Origin: Aldehydirespirator sp965117015
GTDB taxonomy: Bacteria > Actinomycetota > Acidimicrobiia > Acidimicrobiales > Aldehydirespiratoraceae
Direction: 5' to 3'
Assembly: GCA_965117015.1 (NCBI GenBank)
Contig: OZ220747.1
Location: 2,294,001 to 2,358,000 of the forward strand
DNA length: 64,000 bases
Shown here: in pieces, positions 16,955-25,658 of the stretch
Layout of the letters: every line of letters begins with the position of its first letter
How positions within the stretch are numbered: the first letter of the stretch is position 1
Position numbers and translations under genes: made by a program
The notes under the pieces: generated by a model
Seen by the model: only the letters and a program-made list of their open reading frames with translations
Database searches by the model: none
What the model was told of the DNA's origin: nothing

Positions 16955-18079
16955 TCAGGCCGGTTGGGTGACGTCGGCGAGGGTGGTTAGGAAGCGGTCG
17001 TTCTGGGCGGGCGTGCCGATGGTGACCCGGATGCCGACGCCTGAGAACGGGCGGACTACCACGCCTCGCCGCTCTAGGCCGATGCACACCTCGTCGGTGC
17101 GGTCGCCCAGGTGCATCCACACGAAGTTGGCTTGGGCTTCGGGGATATCCCAGCCGTCGGCGGCCAATGCGGACGCGACCCGGCCCCGCTCGGCCTTGAT
17201 GGCGTCGATGTTGGTCTGGGCCTCGGCGGCGGCGCCGTCGTCTGCGAGCGCGGCCAGGGCCGCGGCCTGGGCCAGGCCGTTGACGTTGAACGGGATCAGG
17301 CACTTGTCGATGGCCGACACGATCTCGGGGTGGGCCATCACGTAGCCCAGCCTCAGGCTGGCCAGCCCGTACGCCTTGGAGAACGTCCGGGCCACGGCCA
17401 CGTTGTCGAAGCGGGGCAGCAACTCGACCACCGGATCGCCGAGGGCGGGGTCGGCGAACTCCCGGTAGGCCTCGTCCACCAACACCACCACGTCGCCGGG
17501 GACGCTCTCGGCCAGCCTCGCCACCGCGGCGGTCGACACCGCCGTGCCGGTCGGGTTGTTGGGGGTGGCCAGCAGCACGAGCTTGGTCCGCCCGGTCACC
17601 GCGGCGGCCACCGCGTCGAGGTCGAAGGCGTGGCCGGCCGTCAGGGGCACCTTCACCAGAGTCCCGCCCATGGTCTGCACCGAGATCGGGTAGGCCTCGA
17701 ACGAGATCCAGGGCGTGACCACCTCGTCGCCGGGATCGACGTAGGCGGTGGCCAGCTGGTACAGCAGCGCCACCGAGCCGGCCCCCACGGTCACCTGCTC
17801 GACGGCCAACCCCAACCCGTCCGCCAGGGCCTCGCGCACGGCGGTGGCCCGATGGTCGCAATAGAGGTTGCCGCCCCGGCAGGCTGCCGCCACCGCCTCG
17901 ACCACCGCAGCCGGGGGAGGGTAAGGGTTCTCGTTGGAGGCCAACTTGATGGCCTCGGCGATGTTGTGCTCCCGCTCGGCCTGCTCGGCGGCCTTGCCCG
18001 GCTTGTACGCAGGCAGGGCATCGACCGCGGGCCGCACCCGCCCCACCGGCACCGGAGTCTGCGACCCATGCGATGACAT
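16955..18079 (-). CDS. hisC: Histidinol-phosphate aminotransferase (HisC-like, PLP class I/II)
   Basis: A 374-residue fold-type I aminotransferase. KLASNENPYPPP near the N-terminus, LATPNNPTG, VDEAYREF and the PLP lysine K235 in FSKAYGLASLRLGY match histidinol-phosphate transaminase. Related actinobacterial enzymes of this group also act on phenylalanine or other aromatic 2-oxo acids, so the hisC name is probable rather than proven; no other his genes are nearby. I start at ATG 18079 because the frame upstream lacks conserved sequence and overlaps the copA promoter region. It stands alone, divergent from the copper ATPase. Confidence 0.78.
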   Translation of the reverse strand: MSSHGSQTPVPVGRVRPAVDALPAYKPGKAAEQAEREHNIAEAIKLASNENPYPPPAAVVEAVAAACRGGNLYCDHRATAVREALADGLGLAVEQVTVGAGSVALLYQLATAYVDPGDEVVTPWISFEAYPISVQTMGGTLVKVPLTAGHAFDLDAVAAAVTGRTKLVLLATPNNPTGTAVSTAAVARLAESVPGDVVVLVDEAYREFADPALGDPVVELLPRFDNVAVARTFSKAYGLASLRLGYVMAHPEIVSAIDKCLIPFNVNGLAQAAALAALADDGAAAEAQTNIDAIKAERGRVASALAADGWDIPEAQANFVWMHLGDRTDEVCIGLERRGVVVRPFSGVGIRVTIGTPAQNDRFLTTLADVTQPA

Positions 18080-18176
18080 TGGTGCCAGTCTGCCCTGTGA
18101 ACCACATGAACTCCGCATCCCGGGACCTGTTGTCCGTTCGGCCAGCGGGTCGGGAATAACCGCAGAGCGCCAGGCG

Positions 18177-18182
18177 TACTCT
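18177..18182 (+). promoter_or_regulatory. Putative -10 (TACTCT), leaderless start of P-type ATPase
   Basis: TACTCT ends 7 bases before ATG 18190. There is no Shine-Dalgarno sequence before this start. Confidence 0.4.
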
Positions 18183-18189
18183 TGGACGT

Positions 18190-20337
18190 ATGGGAGCCGC
18201 ACCGTCGCTGAAGGTCCGGGCTGATATCCGGGTGGAGGGCATGACCTGCGGCGCCTGCGCTGCGCGAGTTGAGAGCGCGCTGGGAGACGCTGAGGGCGTG
18301 CTCGACGCCCGGGTGAACTTCGCCTCGGGCCGGGCCACGGTGCTCCACGACGGAAGCACCGACGACGCGGTTCTGCGGCGAGCCGTCGAGCAGGCCGGCT
18401 ACTCCGCGCCGGAGCGGCCGGAGAGCCATGACGAGGCCGAACTGCGGCGGGTCGCCGCGCTGCGCCGGCGGCTCGTAGCTGCCGTGGTGCTGGGTGCGCC
18501 GGTCGTTGCCGTGTCGATGCTGCCGCCGCTGCGCTTCGACGGCTGGCGCTGGCTCGCGCTGGTGGCCTCCGCGGTGGTGATCTTCGGTGCGGGGTGGGGG
18601 TTCCACCGGGCCGCAGTCCGCAACCTCCGGCATCGGGCCGCCACGATGGACACTCTGGTGTCGCTGGGCACCACTGCGGCGTGGGTGTGGTCGGCGGTGG
18701 TGCTGGTGGCCGGAGTCGACGACGGCCATGTGTACTTCGAGACGGGCACCGTGATCGTCGCCCTGGTTGTGCTGGGCAAGTGGCTGGAGGCCCGGGCCAC
18801 CCGACGCTCGGGCGAGGCGGTGCGGGCTCTGGCCCGGCTGAGCGCCTCCACCGCCCGCCTCACCGACGGCACCGAGATCCCCGCAGAGGACCTCGCCGTC
18901 GGGATGCGCTTCATCGTCCGCCCCGGCGAACGGATCGCCACCGACGGGGTAGTGGTCAGCGGCGCTTCGGCGGTGGACATGTCGATGGTGACGGGCGAGC
19001 CCGTCCCGGTGGAGGTGGCGCCCGGCAATGAGGTGATCGGCGCGACAGTCAACGCCGACGGCACGCTTGAGGTCGAGGCGACCCGGGTGGGGGCCGACAC
19101 CGCTCTGGCCCAGATCGTGCGCCTCGTCGACGAGGCCCAGGGAGGCCGGACCGCGGTACAGCGCCTGGCCGACCGGGTAGCCGGCGTGTTCGTGCCGGCG
19201 GTGGTAGTGCTGGCCGCGATCACCCTCGTCGTGTGGTTCGCGGCCGGAACCGCGGCCTCGGAGGGGTTCACCGCCGCGGTGGCGGTGCTGATCATCTCGT
19301 GTCCGTGCGCGCTGGGGCTGGCCACCCCGCTGGCGGTGATGGTGGGCACGGGCCGGGGCGCGCAGCTCGGGGTGATCATCAAGGGTGCCGGGGTGCTCGA
19401 GGACACCCGCCGTGTAGATGCGGTGGTGCTCGACAAGACGGGCACCGTCACCGAGGGCCGCCTCGAGGTGGTGGACGCGGTGGCCGCGGCCGGGTCCGAC
19501 ACGACCGCCATGGGCCTGCTGGCCGGGGCGCTGGAGTCGCGATCGGAGCATCCGGTCGGCGCGGCCATCGCCCGGCGGTGGCCGTCGTCCCGCACCATCA
19601 CAGACTTCTTGAACCATCCCGGCCTCGGCGTCGTCGGCCGGGTGGACGGCGCGGAGGTGCGGGTCGGTAGGCGCCCGCTGTTCGACGAGGTGCCCGCCGA
19701 ACTCGACGACGCCATCGGGGCAGCCGAGGCCCGGGGCCACACTGCGGTGCTCGTGGGCCGCGGCGAGGTCGCCGAGGCGGTGATCGCGCTGGCCGACACG
19801 GTCAAGCCCACGTCCCGGCAGGCTGTTCAGGAGCTTCGGGCCATGGGCCTGGAGGTCTCGCTACTCACCGGCGACAACAGCCGTACGGCGGCCTGGGTGG
19901 GGGAGGCCGTCGGGGTTGACGACGTGACGGCCGAGGTGCTCCCGGCCGACAAGGCCGACGCCGTGGTGCGCCTCCAGGAGGCTGGCAAGCGGGTGGCGAT
20001 GGTGGGGGACGGGATCAACGACGCCCCCGCGCTGGCCCAGGCCGATCTGGGCATCGCGGTCGGCACCGGAACGGACGTGGCGATGGAGGCCTCCGACCTC
20101 ACCGTGGTCGGCGGCGACCTGCGGGCCGTGCCCGACGCCATAGCGCTGTCGCGCCGGACCTTGGCCACCATCAAGGTCAACCTGTTCTGGGCCTTCGCCT
20201 ACAACGTGGCTGCCATCCCGCTGGCCGCCACCGGAATCCTCAGTCCCATGGCCGCCGCGGCCGCCATGGGCCTCTCGTCGCTGTTCGTGGTGAGTAACAG
20301 CCTGCGCCTGCGCCGGTTCCGGTCGCTTCGCGCGTAG
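18190..20337 (+). CDS. copA: Copper-translocating P1B-type ATPase
   Basis: A 715-residue heavy-metal ATPase. One N-terminal HMA domain has GMTC20GAC23, about eight membrane helices follow, and C371-P-C373 in SCPCALGLATPLAV is the transmembrane metal site of Cu(I) pumps. D415 in DKTGTVTEG is the phosphorylated residue; SEHPVGAAI supplies the HP motif and GDGINDAPALAQADLGIA the hinge. It exports Cu(I), and possibly Ag(I), from the cytoplasm. A small lipoprotein cytochrome c follows 30 bases later. No copper-responsive regulator is visible. The start is ATG 18190, probably leaderless. Confidence 0.92.
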   Translation: MGAAPSLKVRADIRVEGMTCGACAARVESALGDAEGVLDARVNFASGRATVLHDGSTDDAVLRRAVEQAGYSAPERPESHDEAELRRVAALRRRLVAAVVLGAPVVAVSMLPPLRFDGWRWLALVASAVVIFGAGWGFHRAAVRNLRHRAATMDTLVSLGTTAAWVWSAVVLVAGVDDGHVYFETGTVIVALVVLGKWLEARATRRSGEAVRALARLSASTARLTDGTEIPAEDLAVGMRFIVRPGERIATDGVVVSGASAVDMSMVTGEPVPVEVAPGNEVIGATVNADGTLEVEATRVGADTALAQIVRLVDEAQGGRTAVQRLADRVAGVFVPAVVVLAAITLVVWFAAGTAASEGFTAAVAVLIISCPCALGLATPLAVMVGTGRGAQLGVIIKGAGVLEDTRRVDAVVLDKTGTVTEGRLEVVDAVAAAGSDTTAMGLLAGALESRSEHPVGAAIARRWPSSRTITDFLNHPGLGVVGRVDGAEVRVGRRPLFDEVPAELDDAIGAAEARGHTAVLVGRGEVAEAVIALADTVKPTSRQAVQELRAMGLEVSLLTGDNSRTAAWVGEAVGVDDVTAEVLPADKADAVVRLQEAGKRVAMVGDGINDAPALAQADLGIAVGTGTDVAMEASDLTVVGGDLRAVPDAIALSRRTLATIKVNLFWAFAYNVAAIPLAATGILSPMAAAAAMGLSSLFVVSNSLRLRRFRSLRA

Positions 20338-20367
20338 CGGGACACCGGCTCCGACCGAGCAGCGGAT

Positions 20368-20859
20368 GTGGCCGGCGGGGTGACGGGACGGCGAGCCTGC
20401 CGGGCGTCCACGGTTGTGGCGGTGCTGGCGGTCGTGGTTGCGTTCGTCGTGGCGTGCTCGGCGCTGGACGAATCGGGAATGCCGTCCAATCCGGGAGGGG
20501 CGGATGCCTCAAGTACAGAGTTGGTCGCCCGAGGATCGGAGATCTACGGGGAGCACTGCGCGTCGTGTCACGGCGACAATCTTGAGGGGCAGGCGAATTG
20601 GCGGGTGAGGAAGGCCGATGGAGTCCTTCCCGCTCCTCCCCACGATGAGACGGGCCATACGTGGCATCACAGCGACGCTCAGTTGTTCGAGATCACCAAG
20701 CGGGGCACGGAGGCCGTCGTCGGGGGCGGCTACAAGAGCGACATGGTCGGATTCTCCGACGAGCTCGAAGACGCCGAGATCTGGGCGGTCTTGGCGTACA
20801 TCAAGAGCCAATGGCCGGCCGACATCCAGGCCGCGCAGGCACGACGGTCAAGCGGCTGA
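20368..20859 (+). CDS. Class I cytochrome c, membrane-anchored lipoprotein
   Basis: A 163-residue secreted protein. A positively charged N-terminus and hydrophobic stretch end in the lipobox FVVAC30, so it is probably lipid-anchored outside the membrane. The haem site is C64-A-S-C67-H68 in HCASCHGDNLEG, and a methionine in YKSDMVGFSDEL is the likely sixth ligand. The C-terminal helix EDAEIWAVLAYIKSQWP is typical of mono-haem cytochrome c. The start is GTG 20368; GTG 20380 is an alternative. The position just after copA may link it to copper supply for an oxidase, but this is inference. It resembles the small electron carriers of terminal oxidases. Confidence 0.85.
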   Translation: MAGGVTGRRACRASTVVAVLAVVVAFVVACSALDESGMPSNPGGADASSTELVARGSEIYGEHCASCHGDNLEGQANWRVRKADGVLPAPPHDETGHTWHHSDAQLFEITKRGTEAVVGGGYKSDMVGFSDELEDAEIWAVLAYIKSQWPADIQAAQARRSSG

Positions 20860-20962
20860 TGTGGCGGACCCAGCGAGGCGGGGTATAGGCATCGTGTTAT
20901 AGGCTCTAACATCCCTTTGCCGCTCAAGGCTGGGCGAGCCAGTCGACGGAGGTCGCAGAGAC

Positions 20963-22729
20963 ATGACCCGCATGACCCCCAGCGAGGCGTTCGTGGAGAC
21001 GATGGTGGCCCACGGCGTCGACACCATCTTCGGCATCATGGGCAGCGCCTTCATGGACGCCATGGACATCTTCGAGCCGGCCGGGATCGAGCTGGTGCCG
21101 GTGGTGCACGAGCAGGGCGCGGCTCACATGGCCGACGGCTTCAGCCGGGTGTCGGGCCGCCACGGGGTGGTGATCGGCCAGAACGGGCCGGGCATCTCCA
21201 ACTGCGTCACCGCCATCGCAGCGGCCTTCTGGGCCCACAGCCCGGTGGTGATCGTCACCCCGGAGGCCGGGACCATGGGGATCGGTCTGGGCGGCTTCCA
21301 GGAGGCCAACCAGCTGCCGATGTTCGAGGAGTTCACCAAGTACCAGGGCCACGTCAACAACGAGCACCGCATGGCCGAGCTGACCGGCCGCTGCTTCGAC
21401 CGGGCCCTGTCGGAGATGGGCCCGACCCAGCTCAACATCCCCCGCGACCGCTTCTACGGCGACATCGACGTGGCCATCCCCCAGCCCCAGCACCTGGACC
21501 GGGGCCCCGGCGGCGACCGCACCCTCAACGAGGCCGCCGAGCTGCTGGCCACGGCCGCCTTCCCGGTGATGATCTCCGGCGGCGGCGTGGTGATGGGCGA
21601 CGCCATGGCCGAAACAGTGGCCTTGGCCGAGCGTCTCGGCTGCCCGGTGGTGAACAGCTACCTCCACAACGACTCGTTCCCGGCCTCGCATCCGCAGTGG
21701 TGCGGCCCGCTGGGCTATCAGGGCTCCAAGGCGGCCATGCGGCTCATCTCCAGGGCCGACGTGGTGCTGGCCCTGGGCACCCGCCTCGGCCCGTTCGGCA
21801 CCCTGCCCCAGCACGGCCTCGACTACTGGCCGCCGGAGGCCAAGGTCATCCAGGTGGACGCCGACGCCAAGATGCTCGGTCTGGTCAAGCGCATCGACGT
21901 GGGCATCTGCGGCGACGCCGGGGCGGCCGCGGCCGCACTCACCGCCAGGCTGGCCGGCCGGGAGCTGGCGTGCGACGCCACCCGGGTGCAGCGCGCCGCC
22001 GACACAGCCGCCGAGAAGGCCACCTGGGAGGCGGAGCTCGACGACTGGACCGAGGAGACTGACGACTTCAGCGTCGACATGATCAAGCAGGCCGCGGCCG
22101 AGCCCGACGACTGGATGCACCCCCGCCAGGTGCTGCGCGAACTCGAGAGGGCCATGCCGGAGCGGGTGATGGTGTCCACCGACATCGGCAACATCAACTC
22201 GGTGGCCAACAGCTACCTGCGCTTCGAGGAGCCCCGGTCGTTCCTCGCCGCCATGAGCTGGGGCAACTGCGGCTACGCCCTGCCCACCGTGATCGGGGCC
22301 AAGAAGGCCGCCCCCGACCGCCCGGCGGTGGCCTACGCCGGCGACGGGGCCTGGGCCATGAGCATGGTGGAGACCATGACCGCGGTGCGCCACGACATCC
22401 CGGTGACCGCGGTGGTGTTCCACAACCGCCAGTGGGGCGCCGAGAAGAAGAACCAGGTCGACTTCTACGGCCAGCGTTTCGTGGCCGGCGAGCTGGAGGG
22501 CGGCGAGGACTGGTCGGAGGTGGCCCGGGCCATGGGCGCCGACGGCGTGCGGGTCCACCAGCTCGAGGATGTCGGCCCGGCCCTGGAATCGGCCATCGAC
22601 GCCCAGATGAACGGGGGCCGCACCACCGTCATCGAGGCCATGTGCACCAAGGAGCTGGGCGACCCCTTCCGCAAGGACGCCCTGAAGCGCCCGACCCGCT
22701 ACCTGGACAAGTACCAGGACTACACCTGA
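20963..22729 (+). CDS. xsc: Sulfoacetaldehyde acetyltransferase
   Basis: A 588-residue ThDP-dependent enzyme. The N-terminal segment MTPSEAFVETMVAHGV, then IFGIMGSAFMDAMDIFEPAG, VVHEQGAAHMADG and GLGGFQEANQLPMFEEFTKY are strongly diagnostic of Xsc. The C-terminal ThDP domain has YAGDGAWAMSMVET followed by a conserved Asn-containing segment. Xsc converts sulfoacetaldehyde and phosphate to acetyl phosphate and sulfite, the key carbon-sulfur cleavage in taurine, isethionate and sulfoacetate breakdown. A GGAGG site precedes ATG 20963. No taurine transporter, taurine dehydrogenase, phosphotransacetylase or sulfite exporter is adjacent, so it stands alone here. Related acetolactate synthases lack this N-terminal signature. 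Confidence 0.92.
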   Translation: MTRMTPSEAFVETMVAHGVDTIFGIMGSAFMDAMDIFEPAGIELVPVVHEQGAAHMADGFSRVSGRHGVVIGQNGPGISNCVTAIAAAFWAHSPVVIVTPEAGTMGIGLGGFQEANQLPMFEEFTKYQGHVNNEHRMAELTGRCFDRALSEMGPTQLNIPRDRFYGDIDVAIPQPQHLDRGPGGDRTLNEAAELLATAAFPVMISGGGVVMGDAMAETVALAERLGCPVVNSYLHNDSFPASHPQWCGPLGYQGSKAAMRLISRADVVLALGTRLGPFGTLPQHGLDYWPPEAKVIQVDADAKMLGLVKRIDVGICGDAGAAAAALTARLAGRELACDATRVQRAADTAAEKATWEAELDDWTEETDDFSVDMIKQAAAEPDDWMHPRQVLRELERAMPERVMVSTDIGNINSVANSYLRFEEPRSFLAAMSWGNCGYALPTVIGAKKAAPDRPAVAYAGDGAWAMSMVETMTAVRHDIPVTAVVFHNRQWGAEKKNQVDFYGQRFVAGELEGGEDWSEVARAMGADGVRVHQLEDVGPALESAIDAQMNGGRTTVIEAMCTKELGDPFRKDALKRPTRYLDKYQDYT

Positions 22730-22780
22730 GCGCGCAGGCGGACCCACCCGAAGGCGGGCCCGCATGCAGAATTCTGAGAT

Positions 22781-24745
22781 CTAGCTGGCGGGAAGCTCCA
22801 GCACCCAGCCGATCTGGATCAGGTCCGGGTTGCGCAGGCTCCGGCCGTCTGGCTGGACCCGGCCCCGGTTGAGATCGAAGATCTCGCGCCAGCGGTCACC
22901 CGAGCCGAGGTGGATACGAGCGATCCTCCAGAGGCTGTCGCCCCGCTTGACGGTGACCGTGACCGGCTCGGGCTCGGCCTCCACCGCAACGATGCGGTCG
23001 TCGCCGCCCTCGGGATAGGCCGCCGCGGTGATGGTGCCGCCCAGGTCCTCCGCGATGTAGTTGGCCAGGGCCTGCTGGTAGCTGACGCCCAGCTTGGTGA
23101 ACTCGATGTCGCCCAGCGGGTAGCAGTCGCCGCCGTTGGCCAGGAAGTCGATGGTGACCAGCACCACCGGATCGCCGGGCACCACCGCGCCGTCGCGCAC
23201 GATGGCGGTGCCGTCGTCGAGGGTCACGTCGCGGATCCTCGACCCTGGATCGCCGGCCAGCGAGCAGTCGCCGGCCCGGTCGGTCTCACGGGCTGCAGCC
23301 GACGGGTCGTAGCTGAAGGTGAACCCCGAGACCTGCGGGAACTGGCCCCCAGCGCCGGGTATCCGGTCCACGGCCCGCTCCAGCAGCACATGGAAGGTCT
23401 CGCGGGAGACCTCGCCCACCACCACGAAGTTGCGGAACGGGGCGATGTCCCAAGTGTCGCCGGCGGTGATCGGCCCGGCCGGGATCACGGCGTCGTTGCG
23501 GATCCCGCCGCCGTTCTGGATGGCGACATCGGGAGCGGGGGTGCCGAAGTCGGCGGCCAGGTTGGCGGCCGTGGCCCGCAGCGCGTCGGCGTGGAGGTTG
23601 CCCTGGTTGGAGGAGCCGGTGCGCACGCTGGCCCGGCGCCCGTCCAGGTCGACCTCGCTGGCGCCGATCACGTCGGCGTCGATCTCGGCCACCGCCGCGG
23701 CCAGGGGCTCGATCACGCTCGACTGGACGGTGGCGTCGGGTGTCACGTCGAAGCTCACGCCGGCGGAGCGGCCGGTGTGGCTCACGATGCTGCCGTCGCC
23801 GTCGAAGACGACGGTCAGCGCGCCGATGCAGCGGTAGCCGCCGGGCGCGGTGATCACCGGCACGTCGGTGCCGGTGGAGTCGGCCACCAGCATCGGGTAG
23901 GGGCCGGCCGGCTCGTCGTCGGGCATGCAGGTGTCGCCCTCGTTGCGCAGCAGGTCGTCGCCGCCGCCGGCGATGACCACGTCCACTCCGGCCAGGTCGG
24001 CCACCAAGGCGACCTCCTCGGACACGCCCTGCAGATGGCTGACCAGGATGATCTTGTCGACCCCGGCTGCGGTGAGCGACGCGACCTCGGCCTGCACCGC
24101 GGCCAGAACGTCGGAGACCACCACGTTGCGCGGCGTCGAGATGTTGCGAAGCTGGGGTGTGACCGCCCCGATCACGCCCACCTGCTGCCCGCCGGTCTCC
24201 ACGACGGTGCTTCCGGCCAGCACACCCGAGTCGACCAGCGCCTGCAGCACGGGCTCGCCGGAGAAGTCGGCGTTGGCCGACAGGAACGTCACGGCCGGGT
24301 CGAATCCCTCGATGAACCGGGCCGTCACCTCCGGGCCGAGGTCGAAGTCGTGGTTGCCCAAGGCCATGGCGTCGTACAGGCCGCTGAGCGCGATCGAGTC
24401 GTAGAGGGCGCCGTCGCGGGCCAGCGAGACGTTCAGCTCCTGGGAGGCCAGGAAGTTGTCACCCGACGTGAGGGTGACCACACCCGACCCGGCCTCAGCG
24501 GCTGCGGCCTGCATCTGCTTCATCTGCGCAGCGAAGCGGGCCACGCCGGGGAGGCCGGCGTCCTCGTCGGGCAGCAGCTTCGACTCGCCGTCATTGTTGT
24601 GGAGGATGGTCAGCGCGAACGTGTCGGCGCTGATGGGCACCGGGGTCTCCTGCGCGCCGGCCGGCGACACGACCGCTGCGGTTGCGGCCAGAAGGGCCAC
24701 CGCGGCAAGAGCAAGAACGGACTTCCGACGGATCGAGATCGTCAC
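22781..24745 (-). CDS. Secreted 5'-nucleotidase / metallophosphoesterase with C-terminal LysM domain
   Basis: A 654-residue exported protein. A signal peptide (1-31, ending PAGAQ) leads to a metallophosphatase domain with ILHNNDGES, SGDNFLASQ, GNHDFDLG and a later VSHLQG. A 5'-nucleotidase C-terminal domain follows (about 360-560: GNLHADALRA, IQNGGGIRND, FRNFVVVGEV). The end (about 598-652) is a LysM module (VTVKRGDSLWRIARIHLG...) that binds peptidoglycan. The likely role is release of phosphate or nucleosides from extracellular nucleotides while held at the cell wall. The start is GTG 24745 with AGGAGG seven bases upstream. The first motif reads HNNDGES instead of the usual HxNDxHG, so one metal ligand may differ. 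It is a single-gene unit. Confidence 0.85.
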   Translation of the reverse strand: MTISIRRKSVLALAAVALLAATAAVVSPAGAQETPVPISADTFALTILHNNDGESKLLPDEDAGLPGVARFAAQMKQMQAAAAEAGSGVVTLTSGDNFLASQELNVSLARDGALYDSIALSGLYDAMALGNHDFDLGPEVTARFIEGFDPAVTFLSANADFSGEPVLQALVDSGVLAGSTVVETGGQQVGVIGAVTPQLRNISTPRNVVVSDVLAAVQAEVASLTAAGVDKIILVSHLQGVSEEVALVADLAGVDVVIAGGGDDLLRNEGDTCMPDDEPAGPYPMLVADSTGTDVPVITAPGGYRCIGALTVVFDGDGSIVSHTGRSAGVSFDVTPDATVQSSVIEPLAAAVAEIDADVIGASEVDLDGRRASVRTGSSNQGNLHADALRATAANLAADFGTPAPDVAIQNGGGIRNDAVIPAGPITAGDTWDIAPFRNFVVVGEVSRETFHVLLERAVDRIPGAGGQFPQVSGFTFSYDPSAAARETDRAGDCSLAGDPGSRIRDVTLDDGTAIVRDGAVVPGDPVVLVTIDFLANGGDCYPLGDIEFTKLGVSYQQALANYIAEDLGGTITAAAYPEGGDDRIVAVEAEPEPVTVTVKRGDSLWRIARIHLGSGDRWREIFDLNRGRVQPDGRSLRNPDLIQIGWVLELPAS

Positions 24746-24841
24746 TGAGTGCCTCCTTGGGCCTGGTAGAGCGGGCGAAACCTACCCGCCGGGATGTGGT
24801 CTCACACAACGTTCGTCGACTTTCTCGGGCTGCCTGCCATC

Positions 24842-24847
24842 TAGTGT
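24842..24847 (+). promoter_or_regulatory. Putative -10 (TAGTGT), leaderless start
   Basis: TAGTGT ends 6 bases before GTG 24854 of the SDR gene. Confidence 0.4.
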
Positions 24848-24853
24848 CGGAGC

Positions 24854-25570
24854 GTGATTGCACACAAGCCCCGAACTGCGCTGGTGACCGGGGCTGGATC
24901 GGGGATTGGCGCAGAGTGCGCGGAGTGGCTGCTGGCCCGGGACTACAGCGTGATGGCCGTCGACCTGCGGGCGGGACGGATGGCTTCACGAGCCGATGAG
25001 TTGCGCGCCTTCGTTGAACTCGACGTCAGCGACGCCGCCGCGGTCGACACCGTCGACGGCATCGACGAGATCGACATCGTTGTGCAGTGCGCCGCCGTCG
25101 GCGGGCCCAGCGCACCGTTGACCGAGCTGTCCATGGAGGACTGGGACCGCATCATGGCCGTCAACGTCACCGGCGTGGTCAACGTGATGAGGGCTGCGTT
25201 GCCGGGGATGGTGAGGCGGGGCTGGGGCCGGGTGGTGAACGTCGCCAGCATCGCCGGCAAGGAGGGCGACCCGTACCTGTCGGCCTACTCGGCCAGCAAG
25301 GGGGCGGTGATCGCCCTCACCAAGGCGGTGGCCAAGGAGCTGGCCACGACCGGCGTGCTGGTCAACTGCGTGGCCCCCACCGTCACCGACACGCCCATGA
25401 TCGCGGGGGCGCCCGAGGGAGTGCTCGACCGTCTGGTGGCCAAGATCCCGATGGGCCGTATCTGCCAGCCGGCCGAGGTCGCTGCGCTGGCGGGCTGGCT
25501 GTGCTCGGACGACTGCTCGTTCAGTACCGGCGCCTGCTACGACATCACCGGCGGCCGGGCCACCTACTGA
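24854..25570 (+). CDS. Short-chain dehydrogenase/reductase (paralogue of 29195-29908)
   Basis: A 238-residue SDR with the NAD(P) motif TGAGSGIGAECAEWLL, an NVASIAGKEGDPYL segment, catalytic YSASKGAV, and the C-terminal ending FSTGACYDITGGRATY. It is about the same length as, and very similar to, the SDR at 29195-29908, including that unusual ending. SDRs of this type oxidise sugar-acid or acyl alcohols (for example 2-keto-3-deoxy-sugar-acid dehydrogenases), but the substrate cannot be assigned. It is followed after 88 bases by an epimerase-like gene with its own apparent promoter, mirroring the SDR-epimerase order at 28263-29908. Confidence 0.86.
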   Translation: MIAHKPRTALVTGAGSGIGAECAEWLLARDYSVMAVDLRAGRMASRADELRAFVELDVSDAAAVDTVDGIDEIDIVVQCAAVGGPSAPLTELSMEDWDRIMAVNVTGVVNVMRAALPGMVRRGWGRVVNVASIAGKEGDPYLSAYSASKGAVIALTKAVAKELATTGVLVNCVAPTVTDTPMIAGAPEGVLDRLVAKIPMGRICQPAEVAALAGWLCSDDCSFSTGACYDITGGRATY

Positions 25571-25645
25571 CAGAGGCCGAGCTTGCGAGGCCGTGGCCCG
25601 AGCGGCCCGTGAGCGCAGCGAACAAGAGCGGGAGACAGGAGTTTC

Positions 25646-25651
25646 TAGAGT
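25646..25651 (+). promoter_or_regulatory. Putative -10 (TAGAGT), leaderless start
   Basis: TAGAGT ends 7 bases before ATG 25659. Together with the 88-base gap after the SDR gene, it suggests separate transcription. Confidence 0.35.
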
Positions 25652-25658
25652 GGCCGCC

